Assembly: GCF_029981845.1 (NCBI RefSeq) | Contig: NZ_CP104164.1 | Span: 372,001 to 436,000, forward strand | Reading direction: 5' to 3' | Length of the DNA stretch: 64,000 nt | Origin: Candidatus Bandiella numerosa | GTDB taxonomy: Bacteria > Pseudomonadota > Alphaproteobacteria > Rickettsiales > Midichloriaceae | Part shown: positions 46,655 through 55,643 of the stretch, one piece after another | Layout of the letters: each line of letters begins with the position of its first letter | Position numbering within the stretch: the first letter of the stretch is position 1 | The notes under the pieces: generated by a model | What the model saw: the letters and a program-made list of their open reading frames with translations, nothing else | What the model was told of the DNA's origin: nothing | The model's database searches: none | Made by a program: the position numbers and the translations under genes

Positions 46655-48409
46655 TTAATTATCAGCAAACTCGAAAGCTAAAATTTTACAAAATTCTGCG
46701 TCATCATGATTTTTAAGATCATAATTTTCGTAATGCCAAATTTCATTAGCATTTGCAGTTTGTAATAATGTATATAGATTAATCAATGGAGCGCATTCAT
46801 CAGAAAATGAATTTTGACCATAAGTGCTTATTTTTTCATTATCTATTTTAAAGCATTCTTGACCATCTGTGTATTTTATTACTTTTTTACCACCCTCGTT
46901 AGCATAAGAGTATTGATTAATGAAATTATTAAATTTTTCAGCTAATGCGCTATTTAACTCAGGTGTGGTAGCATTACCTAGGAAATTTAAAAATTCAGTA
47001 TGAGTTGCGTTATCCTTATCTATGCCAATTGAATCTAAAAAATTATGCAATGAGTATATTTTTTCACAATCACTTGATTCTGATTCTAAGCTTTTTAAGC
47101 CAGAATCACTAATTTCAAAGCATTTTGTGTTTGATTCTCTCTGATTTATAGAAGTTGCGGTATCTTTTGCGACTTCAGTTTCCATATAGTTTGGGAAAAA
47201 GTATTCGGATTTTATTTTTTCGATAGTTGGATTGAGCATATTGTTAATTGAAATTGGTTCGTCTGCCTTATCTGTGGTAATAGCTTTGTTTTCTAATTTT
47301 TCATTAGTGTTAGAGAATTTTGTTTTTAAACCCTCAAAACCATCGCTTACCTTGTTTTTTAAATTCCAAAAATTAGTTTTTAAATTATCATAACTAGCTT
47401 TAGCATTAGCTTTAAAATCATCATAATTAGCTTTAAAATTAGTTTTAAAATTAGTTTTTAAATTGCTATATTTAATTTTTAAAGCCTCATACTTTTCTTG
47501 TATGAATAATTCACTGCTAGAAATTGGACATTTATTGTTTGCTGACACAGTTTTTAGGTTTTCTTCTGTACTTGCCAATGCATTTTTTAAATTAGCATGT
47601 TCTCCCTCTAGTGTAGTGTATTTTTTCTCAAGCTCTGCTTTTTCAGAAGAAACCCTACTATTAAGGATTTTTAAATTCTTCACTGCTTCTGTTTCTATAT
47701 TTGCTGACACAGTTTTTAGTTTTTCATCAGCACTTGCCAATGCATTTTTTAAATTAGCATATTCTTCCTCTAGCGCAGCTTTTTCTTTTGAAAGTGTACT
47801 ATTTTTCTTTTCCAATTCCTGAATTTCTGCAGGCATACCTCCTGATTTATCTGCAGGAATAGTATTTGGAATAGTAATAAAATTTGTATGTATAAGGGAC
47901 GGGTTAGCAACGGTACCTTTATTTGAGGTGTCTTCAGTAGTTTTTGCTACATCCCTATTATACTTATCAGCACTTGCTAAAGCAATTTTTAAATTAACGT
48001 TCTCTTTTTCAAGCTCTGCCTTTTCAGAAGAAACCCTACTATTAAGGATTTTTAAATTCCTCACTGCTTCTGCTTCTGTATTTGCGAATCCAGCTTTAAT
48101 TTTTTCATCAGCACTTGCCAATGCAATTTTTAAATTAGCATGCTCTTTCTCAAGCTCTGCTTTTTCAGAAGAAACCCTACTATTAAGGATTTTTAAATTC
48201 TTCACTGCTTCTGTTTCCGTATTTGCTGACATAGTTTTTAGTTTTTCATCAGCACTTGCCAATGCATTTTTTAAATTAGCATATTCATTCTCAAGCTTTG
48301 CTTTTTCATTTAAAAGTGTACTATTTTTCTTTTCCAATTCCTGAACTTCTGCAACTATTTTCACTTTATTTGTAGTATTTTGTCTCAATTGATCTGGTGA
48401 TTTTGCCAT
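46655..48409 (-). CDS. Repetitive coiled-coil protein of unknown function
   Basis: 584 residues. The N-terminal half is a long coiled coil built from at least four imperfect units around ELEKEHANLKIALASADEK and NLKILNSRVSSEKAELEK, recurring at about 50-residue spacing. The related DNA block GAAACCCTACTATTAAGG recurs near 47650, 48025 and 48170. A middle part has KANYDDFK/KASYDNLK/TNFWNLK-type Lys/Asn/Phe repeats. The C-terminal 230 residues hold two domain-like halves beginning KCFEISD and ECFKIDN. There is no signal peptide. I recognise no family. It sits 13 bases after the beta-barrel gene and may be its operon partner; an effector or surface-associated structural role is inference. Confidence 0.75.
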   Translation of the reverse strand: MAKSPDQLRQNTTNKVKIVAEVQELEKKNSTLLNEKAKLENEYANLKNALASADEKLKTMSANTETEAVKNLKILNSRVSSEKAELEKEHANLKIALASADEKIKAGFANTEAEAVRNLKILNSRVSSEKAELEKENVNLKIALASADKYNRDVAKTTEDTSNKGTVANPSLIHTNFITIPNTIPADKSGGMPAEIQELEKKNSTLSKEKAALEEEYANLKNALASADEKLKTVSANIETEAVKNLKILNSRVSSEKAELEKKYTTLEGEHANLKNALASTEENLKTVSANNKCPISSSELFIQEKYEALKIKYSNLKTNFKTNFKANYDDFKANAKASYDNLKTNFWNLKNKVSDGFEGLKTKFSNTNEKLENKAITTDKADEPISINNMLNPTIEKIKSEYFFPNYMETEVAKDTATSINQRESNTKCFEISDSGLKSLESESSDCEKIYSLHNFLDSIGIDKDNATHTEFLNFLGNATTPELNSALAEKFNNFINQYSYANEGGKKVIKYTDGQECFKIDNEKISTYGQNSFSDECAPLINLYTLLQTANANEIWHYENYDLKNHDDAEFCKILAFEFADN

Positions 48410-48422
48410 TTTCTCCTCTATT

Positions 48423-49121
48423 TTAGTTAAAATGATATGTCAATCCTAAGTTAACGGTGTGTATATTAAATTTAGATTTTTTTGGGTCATCTTTCTTATT
48501 ACCATCTTCATCATAACCATATCCTAATGATTTAACATGGCCTAGATTTACATATTTATAATTTGTCCCAATGCTAATTTTTGTATTTAGTTTATACTCA
48601 ACTCCCAAACCAGCATTCCAAGCAAATTGGCTATGCGTATTTTTGACTTCACTGTAAATAATTTGATTGGTAGTATCATCCTTTATTGTGTAGTTGCCGA
48701 ATTTATTTTTTGAAACGCCTGCTCCTGCTGTTATGTAAGGCATAAAATGATTTTCATTATTAAAATTATATTGAAAATTTAAATTAAATAAATCTGCCCT
48801 TACATCATGCTTAGCAGTGGCATTTTGTTGATTTATTGTGTGATTCATATTTCTGAAATTTGTATAGTCTAAATATGTTGATAAGTTATTTGTTAATTTA
48901 TAACCCAAACCAACATTGTACAACATTGCATTAGATGGTTTTTTACTTTCTCTATCACCATCATATTTATCGGTTAATTTTTCAGGAAAGCCGTAACCAA
49001 CATTCATTTTAAAAAAAGGTTTTTCATACCAATTTGCATAAGTTGTAAGTGGATTTGTAGCGAAAGATAATGAAAATCCAAATATAATTGAAGTAGTATA
49101 TAAAATATTTTTTCCCCTCAT
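48423..49121 (-). CDS. Outer-membrane beta-barrel protein
   Basis: 232 residues. A Sec signal peptide (about 1-28, cleavage after TTYA) is followed by alternating hydrophobic strands of an OmpA-/OprF-like eight-strand barrel: FFKMNVGYGFPE, NVGLGYKL, FNLNFQYNF, YITAGAGVSKN, WNAGLGVEYKL, IGTNYKYVNL and the closing VNLGLTYHFN. Related surface antigens are common in Rickettsiales. It has a strong ribosome site (AAGGAGG) and an operator-like dyad upstream. The coiled-coil gene follows 13 bases later. Confidence 0.88.
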   Translation of the reverse strand: MRGKNILYTTSIIFGFSLSFATNPLTTYANWYEKPFFKMNVGYGFPEKLTDKYDGDRESKKPSNAMLYNVGLGYKLTNNLSTYLDYTNFRNMNHTINQQNATAKHDVRADLFNLNFQYNFNNENHFMPYITAGAGVSKNKFGNYTIKDDTTNQIIYSEVKNTHSQFAWNAGLGVEYKLNTKISIGTNYKYVNLGHVKSLGYGYDEDGNKKDDPKKSKFNIHTVNLGLTYHFN

Positions 49122-49166
49122 ATCAATTTCCTCCTTGATTATTATTTTTATTCTGTTACCGTACTA

Positions 49167-49213
49167 ATGGTTGTAAATAAACCATGGTTGTGAGTAACGT
49201 TCTATATAAGAAC
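49167..49213. promoter_or_regulatory. Operator-like repeats upstream of the outer-membrane protein gene
   Basis: The dyad GTTCTATATAAGAAC (49199-49213) and a direct repeat ATGGTTGT at 49167-49174 and 49184-49191 (17 bases apart) lie 46-92 bases upstream of the minus-strand beta-barrel gene. They suggest regulated expression. Confidence 0.4.
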
Positions 49214-49283
49214 AGGGTGGATTTCACACACATTTAATAGCACTTAAATTAAGCGTACTAACGAATTGCAATTAATGCAAGTA

Positions 49284-50594
49284 TTAGTTGTGCAATTTTA
49301 TTGCTAGATCTTTGATTTTTTTATGTAGGGCTGTTCTTTCCATGCCGATGTGTTTGGCTGTATGTGTGATGTTGCTATCAAATTTTTGAAGGTTAAATTC
49401 TATGTATTTTTTTTCAAATAATTGCTTTGCATCTTTTAATGATTTGTCGAAATAGGCAGTAAAAATGTTTTTACTATTTTGAGAAAGTGAAAAATCATTA
49501 GAGTTTAGTAGGGGTTCTTGATTTAAAAGTAATTTCAACAGTAGGTTTTCAATAAAATTTTTTAATTCTAAAATATTTCCTGGCCAATCATAGTCTAGGA
49601 ATTGTGCATAAAATTCACTACCCAGGTTTAAATTATTGATATGATAATGTTTTTTAAAATTATTAATGTAATAATCTACAATAAGTTTTATATCTTGTTT
49701 TCTCTCTCTCAATGGAGGCGCTTCTAATATTGTTAATGATAGTCTTTGAAGCAAGCTTTGATTAAAATTTGAATCCTGAATTAGTTGCTCTTGGTTTATA
49801 GTAGAGGAGCAAATTATTTTACCCAATTGATTAGAGTTTTGTGAATTATTCAAGTAATTAAGTAGCTTTTTTTGCAAGCATTTTGATAATTTTGAAATTT
49901 CGCTCAGATATATCGTTGATCTTTTTGCTTTTTCAAATATAGAAGCAGATTCAGTGTTTCCGAATAAAATGCTATCCAATTCCTTCTCGGAATGATTTTC
50001 AATGTTTACTTTATAAAATGGTTTGTCATTAGAATTCTGATAAGCATGAATCAGACGTGCAATTTTTTCTTTGCCAGTTCCAATCTCTCCAAATATCATA
50101 GTTCTAGCATTTGATCCTATATTGTTTGCAATTTTACTTTTAATTTCAGTAATCTGTTTACTAGTGCCTATAATAGAAGCTAAATCATTTTGTTGTTTTA
50201 GTTGAGTGCTATATTGTTGAAGCTCAATATTTTCTAACGTTCTTTTTACAGTTATTACCAATTTTTCTGATTTAAACGGTTTTTCAATAAAGTTATAGGC
50301 TCCCAGCTTTATGGCTTTTACTGCAGTTTCAATATTACCATGTCCGCTAATCACTATAACATGAATTTCTTTGTAAGTTTTCCGGATGATTTTTAATAAG
50401 CCCAATCCATCCATATCACTACCTTCCAGCCAAATATCGAGAATGACTATTTTTGGGGAAGATTTTTTGAGTATTTCTAATGCACTTGATGAGTTAAGTA
50501 CAAATTCTGTTTTTAAATGGAGTTCGTCCTCAATTATATCTTTTATTAGTTCCCCAATGTCTTTCTCATCATCGATTACTAATATGTCAAACAT
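49284..50594 (-). CDS. NtrX-like response regulator with degenerate sigma-54 activator domain
   Basis: 436 residues. A receiver domain with phospho-acceptor Asp53 (VILDIWLEG) and conserved acidic pair (VIDDEKD) is followed by an AAA+ domain in which Walker A reads GEIGTGKEKIAR but the GAFTGA sigma-54 contact loop is missing (FGNTESASIFEKA) and Walker B is altered to IYLSEIS. A C-terminal Fis-type helix-turn-helix (THTAKHIGMERTALHKKIKDL) ends the protein. It fits the NtrX family of Rickettsiales, which seem to act without sigma-54. The kinase NtrY is not adjacent. The DedA gene overlaps its start by 1 base. Confidence 0.85.
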   Translation of the reverse strand: MFDILVIDDEKDIGELIKDIIEDELHLKTEFVLNSSSALEILKKSSPKIVILDIWLEGSDMDGLGLLKIIRKTYKEIHVIVISGHGNIETAVKAIKLGAYNFIEKPFKSEKLVITVKRTLENIELQQYSTQLKQQNDLASIIGTSKQITEIKSKIANNIGSNARTMIFGEIGTGKEKIARLIHAYQNSNDKPFYKVNIENHSEKELDSILFGNTESASIFEKAKRSTIYLSEISKLSKCLQKKLLNYLNNSQNSNQLGKIICSSTINQEQLIQDSNFNQSLLQRLSLTILEAPPLRERKQDIKLIVDYYINNFKKHYHINNLNLGSEFYAQFLDYDWPGNILELKNFIENLLLKLLLNQEPLLNSNDFSLSQNSKNIFTAYFDKSLKDAKQLFEKKYIEFNLQKFDSNITHTAKHIGMERTALHKKIKDLAIKLHN

Positions 50595-51238
50595 TACTTG
50601 TTTTTGTTTTTAAAACTACCCTTAGCATATAGCAGTATTGCAATAATGATAACAACAAAAATAATCACTATGTTAAATCTTTTGATATAAGTATATATTA
50701 GCTCTTCATTTGCACTAATTATATGACCAAGATAAAGAAGAAATGAAAGCCAAATCAAGCTTCCTAGAATAGTGTACAGAATGAAAAGTTTTAAATCCAT
50801 TCTAGCAAGTCCAGCTGGAAACGAAATAAAATGCTTAATTCCAGGGAGCATCCTTCCAAAAAATGTTGATATAGCACCATATTTATTAAAAAACAGTTCC
50901 AAAGAAAGTAACTGGCCAGATTTTAAAAAAAAGTATTTTCCATAATTTATAAATAATTTTCTACCAAAGTGGTATGCCATAAAATAATTGAGAAGTGATC
51001 CCAACAAAGTGCCAGCTAAGCTAGATATTAAAACAGGGGCTAAGTGCAGTTCTCCTTTAGCAATTAGAAATCCTGCTGGTATTAATGTTAATTCGCTAGG
51101 AACGGGTATAAAAGTACTTTCTATGAAAGTCATGATAAAAATCCCTATATAACCAAAAGTTTGGACAAAATTTAAAATTAGCTTGAATACTTCTCCAAAA
51201 AACTCTACAAACATTAATATATTGATGTTTTTATGCAA
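50594..51238 (-). CDS. DedA/VTT-family membrane protein
   Basis: 214 residues, several hydrophobic helices, and the family's re-entrant motifs: FIESTFIPVPSEL, GSLLNYFMAYHFGRKL and FFGRMLPGIKHFISFPAGLARM. DedA proteins are implicated in lipid flipping and membrane homeostasis (for example undecaprenyl-phosphate or PE recycling). An in-frame ATG 8 codons on (MFVEFFG) may be the real start. It is co-transcribed with the regulator gene downstream. Confidence 0.88.
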   Translation of the reverse strand: MHKNINILMFVEFFGEVFKLILNFVQTFGYIGIFIMTFIESTFIPVPSELTLIPAGFLIAKGELHLAPVLISSLAGTLLGSLLNYFMAYHFGRKLFINYGKYFFLKSGQLLSLELFFNKYGAISTFFGRMLPGIKHFISFPAGLARMDLKLFILYTILGSLIWLSFLLYLGHIISANEELIYTYIKRFNIVIIFVVIIIAILLYAKGSFKNKNK

Positions 51239-51293
51239 TTTATCTAGAATAATATAAGTAAAAAAATATAAATCACAATTACTATTTGTTTGT

Positions 51294-51926
51294 ATGGATG
51301 TTTTAGACGAAATTAGGGATGAGGTTAATAAGGAAAGGTTTTATAATTTTCTTCAAAATTATGGGAAGCATGTTGCGATTCTTGTTTTGGCTACATTCAT
51401 TTGTTTTATCATTTATTTTTGGTGGGATAAACACAAAAATAATGTGTTATTAGAGGAGGCAAGTGAATATGGAGATGCAATAGGTTCTCATGATAAGGAT
51501 AAAATTTCTAGACTAGAAAAGCTTAAAGTAGGCAAAACAGTATATTCGGATTTAGCAAAACTCCAATTGGGTGCGTATTATGCTACTAATAAGGATTTTA
51601 ATCGTTCTATACATAATTATGAGTTACTGATAGACTCAAAAAGTACAGATAAAATTTATAGAGACTATGCAGAGTTGATGGTAATTAAGATGAAAATATC
51701 ATCAGGGAAGATTAACTCAGAGGAAGGGATAGAAATGTATGAGAGTTTTTATAAAAATGCAGAATATTTTAATAATATTGCAGTTTTGGGCCAATCAATA
51801 TTGCTCATGAATAAAGGCGAAAAAGGTAAGGTTTCTTCTAAATTGAATGAAATACTAACTGATAATGAATCTCCAAATCTGTTGATGTATCTTGCAAGAA
51901 TGATAGAGAAGAGGGTTCAATCGTAG
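51294..51926 (+). CDS. TPR-like single-span membrane protein (YfgM family type)
   Basis: 210 residues. A cytoplasmic N-terminal stretch (MDVLDEIRDEVNKERF) typical of the Tetratricopeptide_9/YfgM group is followed by one membrane helix (about 28-45, VAILVLATFICFIIYFWW) and a helical repeat domain (AKLQLGAYYATNKDFNRSIHNYELLID). YfgM works with SecYEG and periplasmic chaperones in other bacteria; here the role is by analogy. It is divergent from DedA. Confidence 0.75.
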   Translation: MDVLDEIRDEVNKERFYNFLQNYGKHVAILVLATFICFIIYFWWDKHKNNVLLEEASEYGDAIGSHDKDKISRLEKLKVGKTVYSDLAKLQLGAYYATNKDFNRSIHNYELLIDSKSTDKIYRDYAELMVIKMKISSGKINSEEGIEMYESFYKNAEYFNNIAVLGQSILLMNKGEKGKVSSKLNEILTDNESPNLLMYLARMIEKRVQS

Positions 51927-52044
51927 CCTAATCTTTTGCTGGATTTTGATTTGGGCTTTAGGATTTATGATTCATAAAAAAAGCTTTACAGTACACATGT
52001 TTAGCTTTAAGTTCTGCTCAAGAAAATTATATTCAAAATAATTT

Positions 52045-53232
52045 ATGCTGATGAATAGCAAAGTATTTGGTTCAATATTGATTGTCGCAGGGACTAGTAT
52101 CGGAGCAAGCATGTTGGCATTGCCAATGATTTCATCGTCCTTGGGTGAAATAAAAAGTTTATTTTTGCTGATAATGGTCTGGTTATTAGGATATTATTCT
52201 TCTTTAATGGTTCTTAAAGTTAATTTATTTTACAAAGGAGCATTTTCAGTTTCTGAGTTATGTAAAAAGAGTTTTGATTTTAAAATTTGGCTCATTGCAG
52301 ATTTGTCAATCATAACGCTATTTTATTCTCTTTTAGCAGCTTATATATCAGGAATCGTTGAGATAAGTGTGTTGGAAAATATGCCACATTCATCTCATTT
52401 ACTTAGTAATGGAGTTATAGGATATTTAGTAGTGGTTATATTGGTATTTTTTATAATATTTAATTTTAAAGTTTTGGACGTAAGTAATAGAATTATTTTT
52501 GTTATAAAAATAGGGGTTTTTATAACCATGTTATATTTTTTAAGCTCAAAGGTAGAATTGAGTAATTTGAAAAATTTCAATGGATACTTATCACAAAACA
52601 ACAATTTATTTAAAGCAATTCCAGTTTTTTTCACATCATTTGGATTCCATGGTAGCATACCATCTATAATGAAATATTTAAACAATAATGAAAAAGATAT
52701 AAAAAAAGCATTTTTATGGGGCAGCTTTTTAAGTCTAATTATATATTGTCTTTGGATATTTTTTACATCTGCAGTGCTACCAAAACATGGTTTAATCAGC
52801 TTTGATACTGTGAATAATAGTGATAATAAATTGCATGAATTTATAAAAATGCTTGCAGAGAGAACTGAGCAAGATAAATTGCACGTTATTATTTCAGTAT
52901 TTAGTTGGATGGCGATAATTACTTCTTTTTTAGGAGTGGGAGTGGGTTTGTATGATTATATTTTAGAGAAATTTAAATTTAAAAGGGAAGTATTTAAAGA
53001 TCAATTAAAAGGAATATTTATAACATTTTTTCCTCCTTTATTAATAGTAATTCTTGGAAAAAATATTTTTGTAAAAGCCTTGGCTTTTGCTGCAATTAGT
53101 TTAAGTATGTTGGCAATCATATTTCCAGCATTTATAGCCCTAAAATTAGGGCAAAAAAATAAGATAGCTATAATTATGTCATTAATATTAGGGGTGCTTA
53201 TAATTACAATCGAACTAGTTAATTTTTTATAA
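52045..53232 (+). CDS. Aromatic amino acid permease family transporter (TyrP/Mtr-like)
   Basis: 395 residues with about 11 hydrophobic helices. The start KVFGSILIVAGTSIGASMLALPM is characteristic of the tryptophan/tyrosine permease family (helix 1 with GTSIGA). It probably imports an aromatic amino acid from the host, as expected for a parasite lacking the pathway. It is adjacent to a second importer in the same direction. Confidence 0.85.
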   Translation: MLMNSKVFGSILIVAGTSIGASMLALPMISSSLGEIKSLFLLIMVWLLGYYSSLMVLKVNLFYKGAFSVSELCKKSFDFKIWLIADLSIITLFYSLLAAYISGIVEISVLENMPHSSHLLSNGVIGYLVVVILVFFIIFNFKVLDVSNRIIFVIKIGVFITMLYFLSSKVELSNLKNFNGYLSQNNNLFKAIPVFFTSFGFHGSIPSIMKYLNNNEKDIKKAFLWGSFLSLIIYCLWIFFTSAVLPKHGLISFDTVNNSDNKLHEFIKMLAERTEQDKLHVIISVFSWMAIITSFLGVGVGLYDYILEKFKFKREVFKDQLKGIFITFFPPLLIVILGKNIFVKALAFAAISLSMLAIIFPAFIALKLGQKNKIAIIMSLILGVLIITIELVNFL

Positions 53233-53301
53233 ATGATGTGATTTTATACAGAATATAGAAGCATTTATATGACAACATAAGTAACCATAAATTATAACTA
53301 C

Positions 53302-54687
53302 ATGAATTTAAATAGATTGGATCTTAGTGTATTTGTAATTTTGACGGTTTTGACGTTACTATACACGGTATTGTTATCAAGAAGGCATAATGAAAAAAGT
53401 GCGGTTGATTATTTACTCTTTGGTCGCAAATTGACACTTCCTTTATTTGTTACAACATTGGTTTCCACTTGGTATGGAGATATTTTTGGTGTCACGCAAA
53501 TAGCGTTTAAAAGGGGGATTAATACTATCGCAATATATGGAATTGGTTTTTATATTTCTGGGATTTTCTTTATGCTATTTTTTGTCGAAAAGGCAAGAAA
53601 AATGAATGTTTTTACATTGCCAGAGATAATTCAGAAAAAATATGGCAAAACTGCATATAAATTATCTTCATTAATGATTTTGATTAAAGCATTGCCTGTT
53701 ACGTATCTTATTGGGATAGGGTTGCTGATTCAAAGATTATTCGGTTTAGATTTGTATTATTCCATGATTGTGGGGCTAATTTTTGTTATTTCGTATATTG
53801 GTGTTAGGGGGTTTAGTGGTATCATATACTCAGATGCAATTCAATTTGTATTGATGTATGTATCGGTGATTATGGTTGTTGTATTTTCTTATTTTCAATA
53901 TGGTGGATATGATTTTTTAGATATTAATTTAGATGAAAGTTATTTCTCAATAAATGCTAATGAGGCTTTTTCCGGACTTTTTTTGTGGTTTTTTATTTCG
54001 ATTATAACAACATTTATGAGTCCTGTTTTTTACCAAAGGTGTTTTGCAGCAAAGGATGTGAAAATTGCAAAAAGAGGGATTGTTATTTCGGTTATATTTT
54101 GGATGATTTGTGATTTTTGTACTGTAACGGGTTCCATGTATGCTAAAGCAGTTTTGCCTAACTCAATGCCTAATGAGGCTTATTTTAATTATGCATTGAA
54201 TATTTTGCCAATAGGTTTGAAGGGTGTATTTCTTGCTGGTATAGCTGCAACGATATTATCTACTCTTGATTCATTTTTATTTATTTGTAGTAACACGTTG
54301 GTATATGATTTGTTTGATAAAAGATTTTCCAAAAGTAATGTATATAAAATGGGAAGTCTCATTGTTGTGGGTGGTGTGACGTTTTTTTTAGCAGGCCATT
54401 TTGCTAATGATATTGATAAATTTTATCTTTTGCTTAGGAGTTATTGTGGGGTAACTTTAGCTATACCATTGATGTGCACAATTATATTTGGCAAATTTTT
54501 AAGTGAAAAGCAATTTGTTGCGTCTATAATATTAGCTGGTTTATTTATGGCCATAAATGATCTTATTAAAACTGAGTTTTATGTAGAAAGTTTCTATATA
54601 GGAGCTCTAGCAAGTTTTTTTAGCATAGCAATTTTCGTTATTATAAATAATACAAAAAAAAAGTTTTTATTGAAAGCGCGTTACTAA
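53302..54687 (+). CDS. Sodium:solute symporter family protein
   Basis: 461 residues, about 12-13 hydrophobic helices. Family features include the N-terminal VDYLLFGRKLTLPLFVTTLVSTW (in part, the SSS signature region), GVRGFSGIIYSDAIQF and the helix 8-9 segment FLAGIAATILSTLDSFLFICSNTLV, which carries the sodium-binding SxxxS pattern. The substrate is unclear (proline, pantothenate or another metabolite). It lies 69 bases after the aromatic permease gene, possibly in the same unit. Confidence 0.88.
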   Translation: MNLNRLDLSVFVILTVLTLLYTVLLSRRHNEKSAVDYLLFGRKLTLPLFVTTLVSTWYGDIFGVTQIAFKRGINTIAIYGIGFYISGIFFMLFFVEKARKMNVFTLPEIIQKKYGKTAYKLSSLMILIKALPVTYLIGIGLLIQRLFGLDLYYSMIVGLIFVISYIGVRGFSGIIYSDAIQFVLMYVSVIMVVVFSYFQYGGYDFLDINLDESYFSINANEAFSGLFLWFFISIITTFMSPVFYQRCFAAKDVKIAKRGIVISVIFWMICDFCTVTGSMYAKAVLPNSMPNEAYFNYALNILPIGLKGVFLAGIAATILSTLDSFLFICSNTLVYDLFDKRFSKSNVYKMGSLIVVGGVTFFLAGHFANDIDKFYLLLRSYCGVTLAIPLMCTIIFGKFLSEKQFVASIILAGLFMAINDLIKTEFYVESFYIGALASFFSIAIFVIINNTKKKFLLKARY

Positions 54688-54720
54688 TCAAATGAATATT
54701 GGGTTTGGCATAAAAATCAC

Positions 54721-54749
54721 TTGACTAGATGGGAAGTTATAAATATTAT
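54721..54749 (+). promoter_or_regulatory. Sigma-70 promoter of the str-S10 ribosomal cluster
   Basis: TTGACT (54721-54726) and TATTAT (54744-54749) separated by exactly 17 bases, 38 bases before the rpsL start. It is the best promoter match in the window and the only clear one upstream of the 9-kb ribosomal gene run. Confidence 0.8.
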
Positions 54750-54787
54750 CTCCTGACCACATTGTTTTAATTTTATAAATATTTGTA

Positions 54788-55162
54788 ATGCCAACGATAA
54801 GTCAATTAGTTAGAAATCCTAGGAAATCTAAGGTACCTAAGAATAAGGTTCCAGCTTTGCAAGGTTGCCCTCAAAAAAGAGGTGTTTGCGCTAGGGTGTA
54901 TACCACTACCCCAAGAAAGCCGAACTCAGCTATGAGGAAGGTTGCCAGAGTAAAGCTTACTAATGGATATGAAGTAACTAGTTATATACCTGGTGAAGGT
55001 CACAATCTTCAAGAGCACTCTGTGATATTGATTAGAGGTGGTAGAGTAAAAGATTTGCCAGGTGTTAGGTATCACACTATTAGAGGTGCTTTAGATACTC
55101 AAGGCGTTCAAAAGAGGAAGCAATGTAGGTCTAAATATGGAACAAAAAAACCTAAATCGTAA
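54788..55162 (+). CDS. rpsL: 30S ribosomal protein S12
   Basis: 124 residues with a nearly invariant sequence: MPTISQLVRNPR, CPQKRGVCARVYTTTPRKPNSA and GGRVKDLPGVRYHTIRG. Lys in TPRKPNSA (equivalent of Lys43 in other bacteria) is wild type, so no streptomycin-resistance substitution is seen. First gene of the str operon. Confidence 0.98.
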   Translation: MPTISQLVRNPRKSKVPKNKVPALQGCPQKRGVCARVYTTTPRKPNSAMRKVARVKLTNGYEVTSYIPGEGHNLQEHSVILIRGGRVKDLPGVRYHTIRGALDTQGVQKRKQCRSKYGTKKPKS

Positions 55163-55167
55163 ATAAT

Positions 55168-55641
55168 ATGTCAAGACGTAGAGCTGCGGAAATAAAGAGT
55201 GTTACTCCTGATGCAAATTACAAAAGCGTAGTAATTGCAAAGTTCATAAATTATTTGATGTATGATGGTAAAAAATCAAAAGCTGAAAAAATTGTTTATG
55301 AAGCTATTGAAAATCTTTCTAATAAAGTAAAGAAAGAGCCAATTGAAGCTTTTGAAGAGATTGTGGACAATTTGAGGCCCGCAATAGAGGTGAAGTCAAG
55401 AAGAGTTGGTGGAGCAACTTATCAGGTTCCTATGGAAGTTAGATCTTCTAGATCTTTATCCTTAGCTCTGAAGTGGCTCGCAAATGCTGCGAGATCAAGG
55501 AAATCAGAGAAAACTATGGTTGATAGACTTTCTGGTGAACTTGTGGATGCCTATAATAAAAAGGGAATGGCATATAAGAAAAAAGAAGATACTCATAAAA
55601 TGGCTGAGTCTAATAAGGCATTTTCTCACTATAGGTGGTAA
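55168..55641 (+). CDS. rpsG: 30S ribosomal protein S7
   Basis: 157 residues, starting MSRRRAAEIK. The conserved PAIEVKSRRVGGATYQVPMEV and ALKWLANAARSRKSEKTM blocks are present. It starts 5 bases after rpsL and ends 2 bases before fusA. It nucleates assembly of the 30S head. Confidence 0.98.
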   Translation: MSRRRAAEIKSVTPDANYKSVVIAKFINYLMYDGKKSKAEKIVYEAIENLSNKVKKEPIEAFEEIVDNLRPAIEVKSRRVGGATYQVPMEVRSSRSLSLALKWLANAARSRKSEKTMVDRLSGELVDAYNKKGMAYKKKEDTHKMAESNKAFSHYRW

Positions 55642-55643
55642 TT

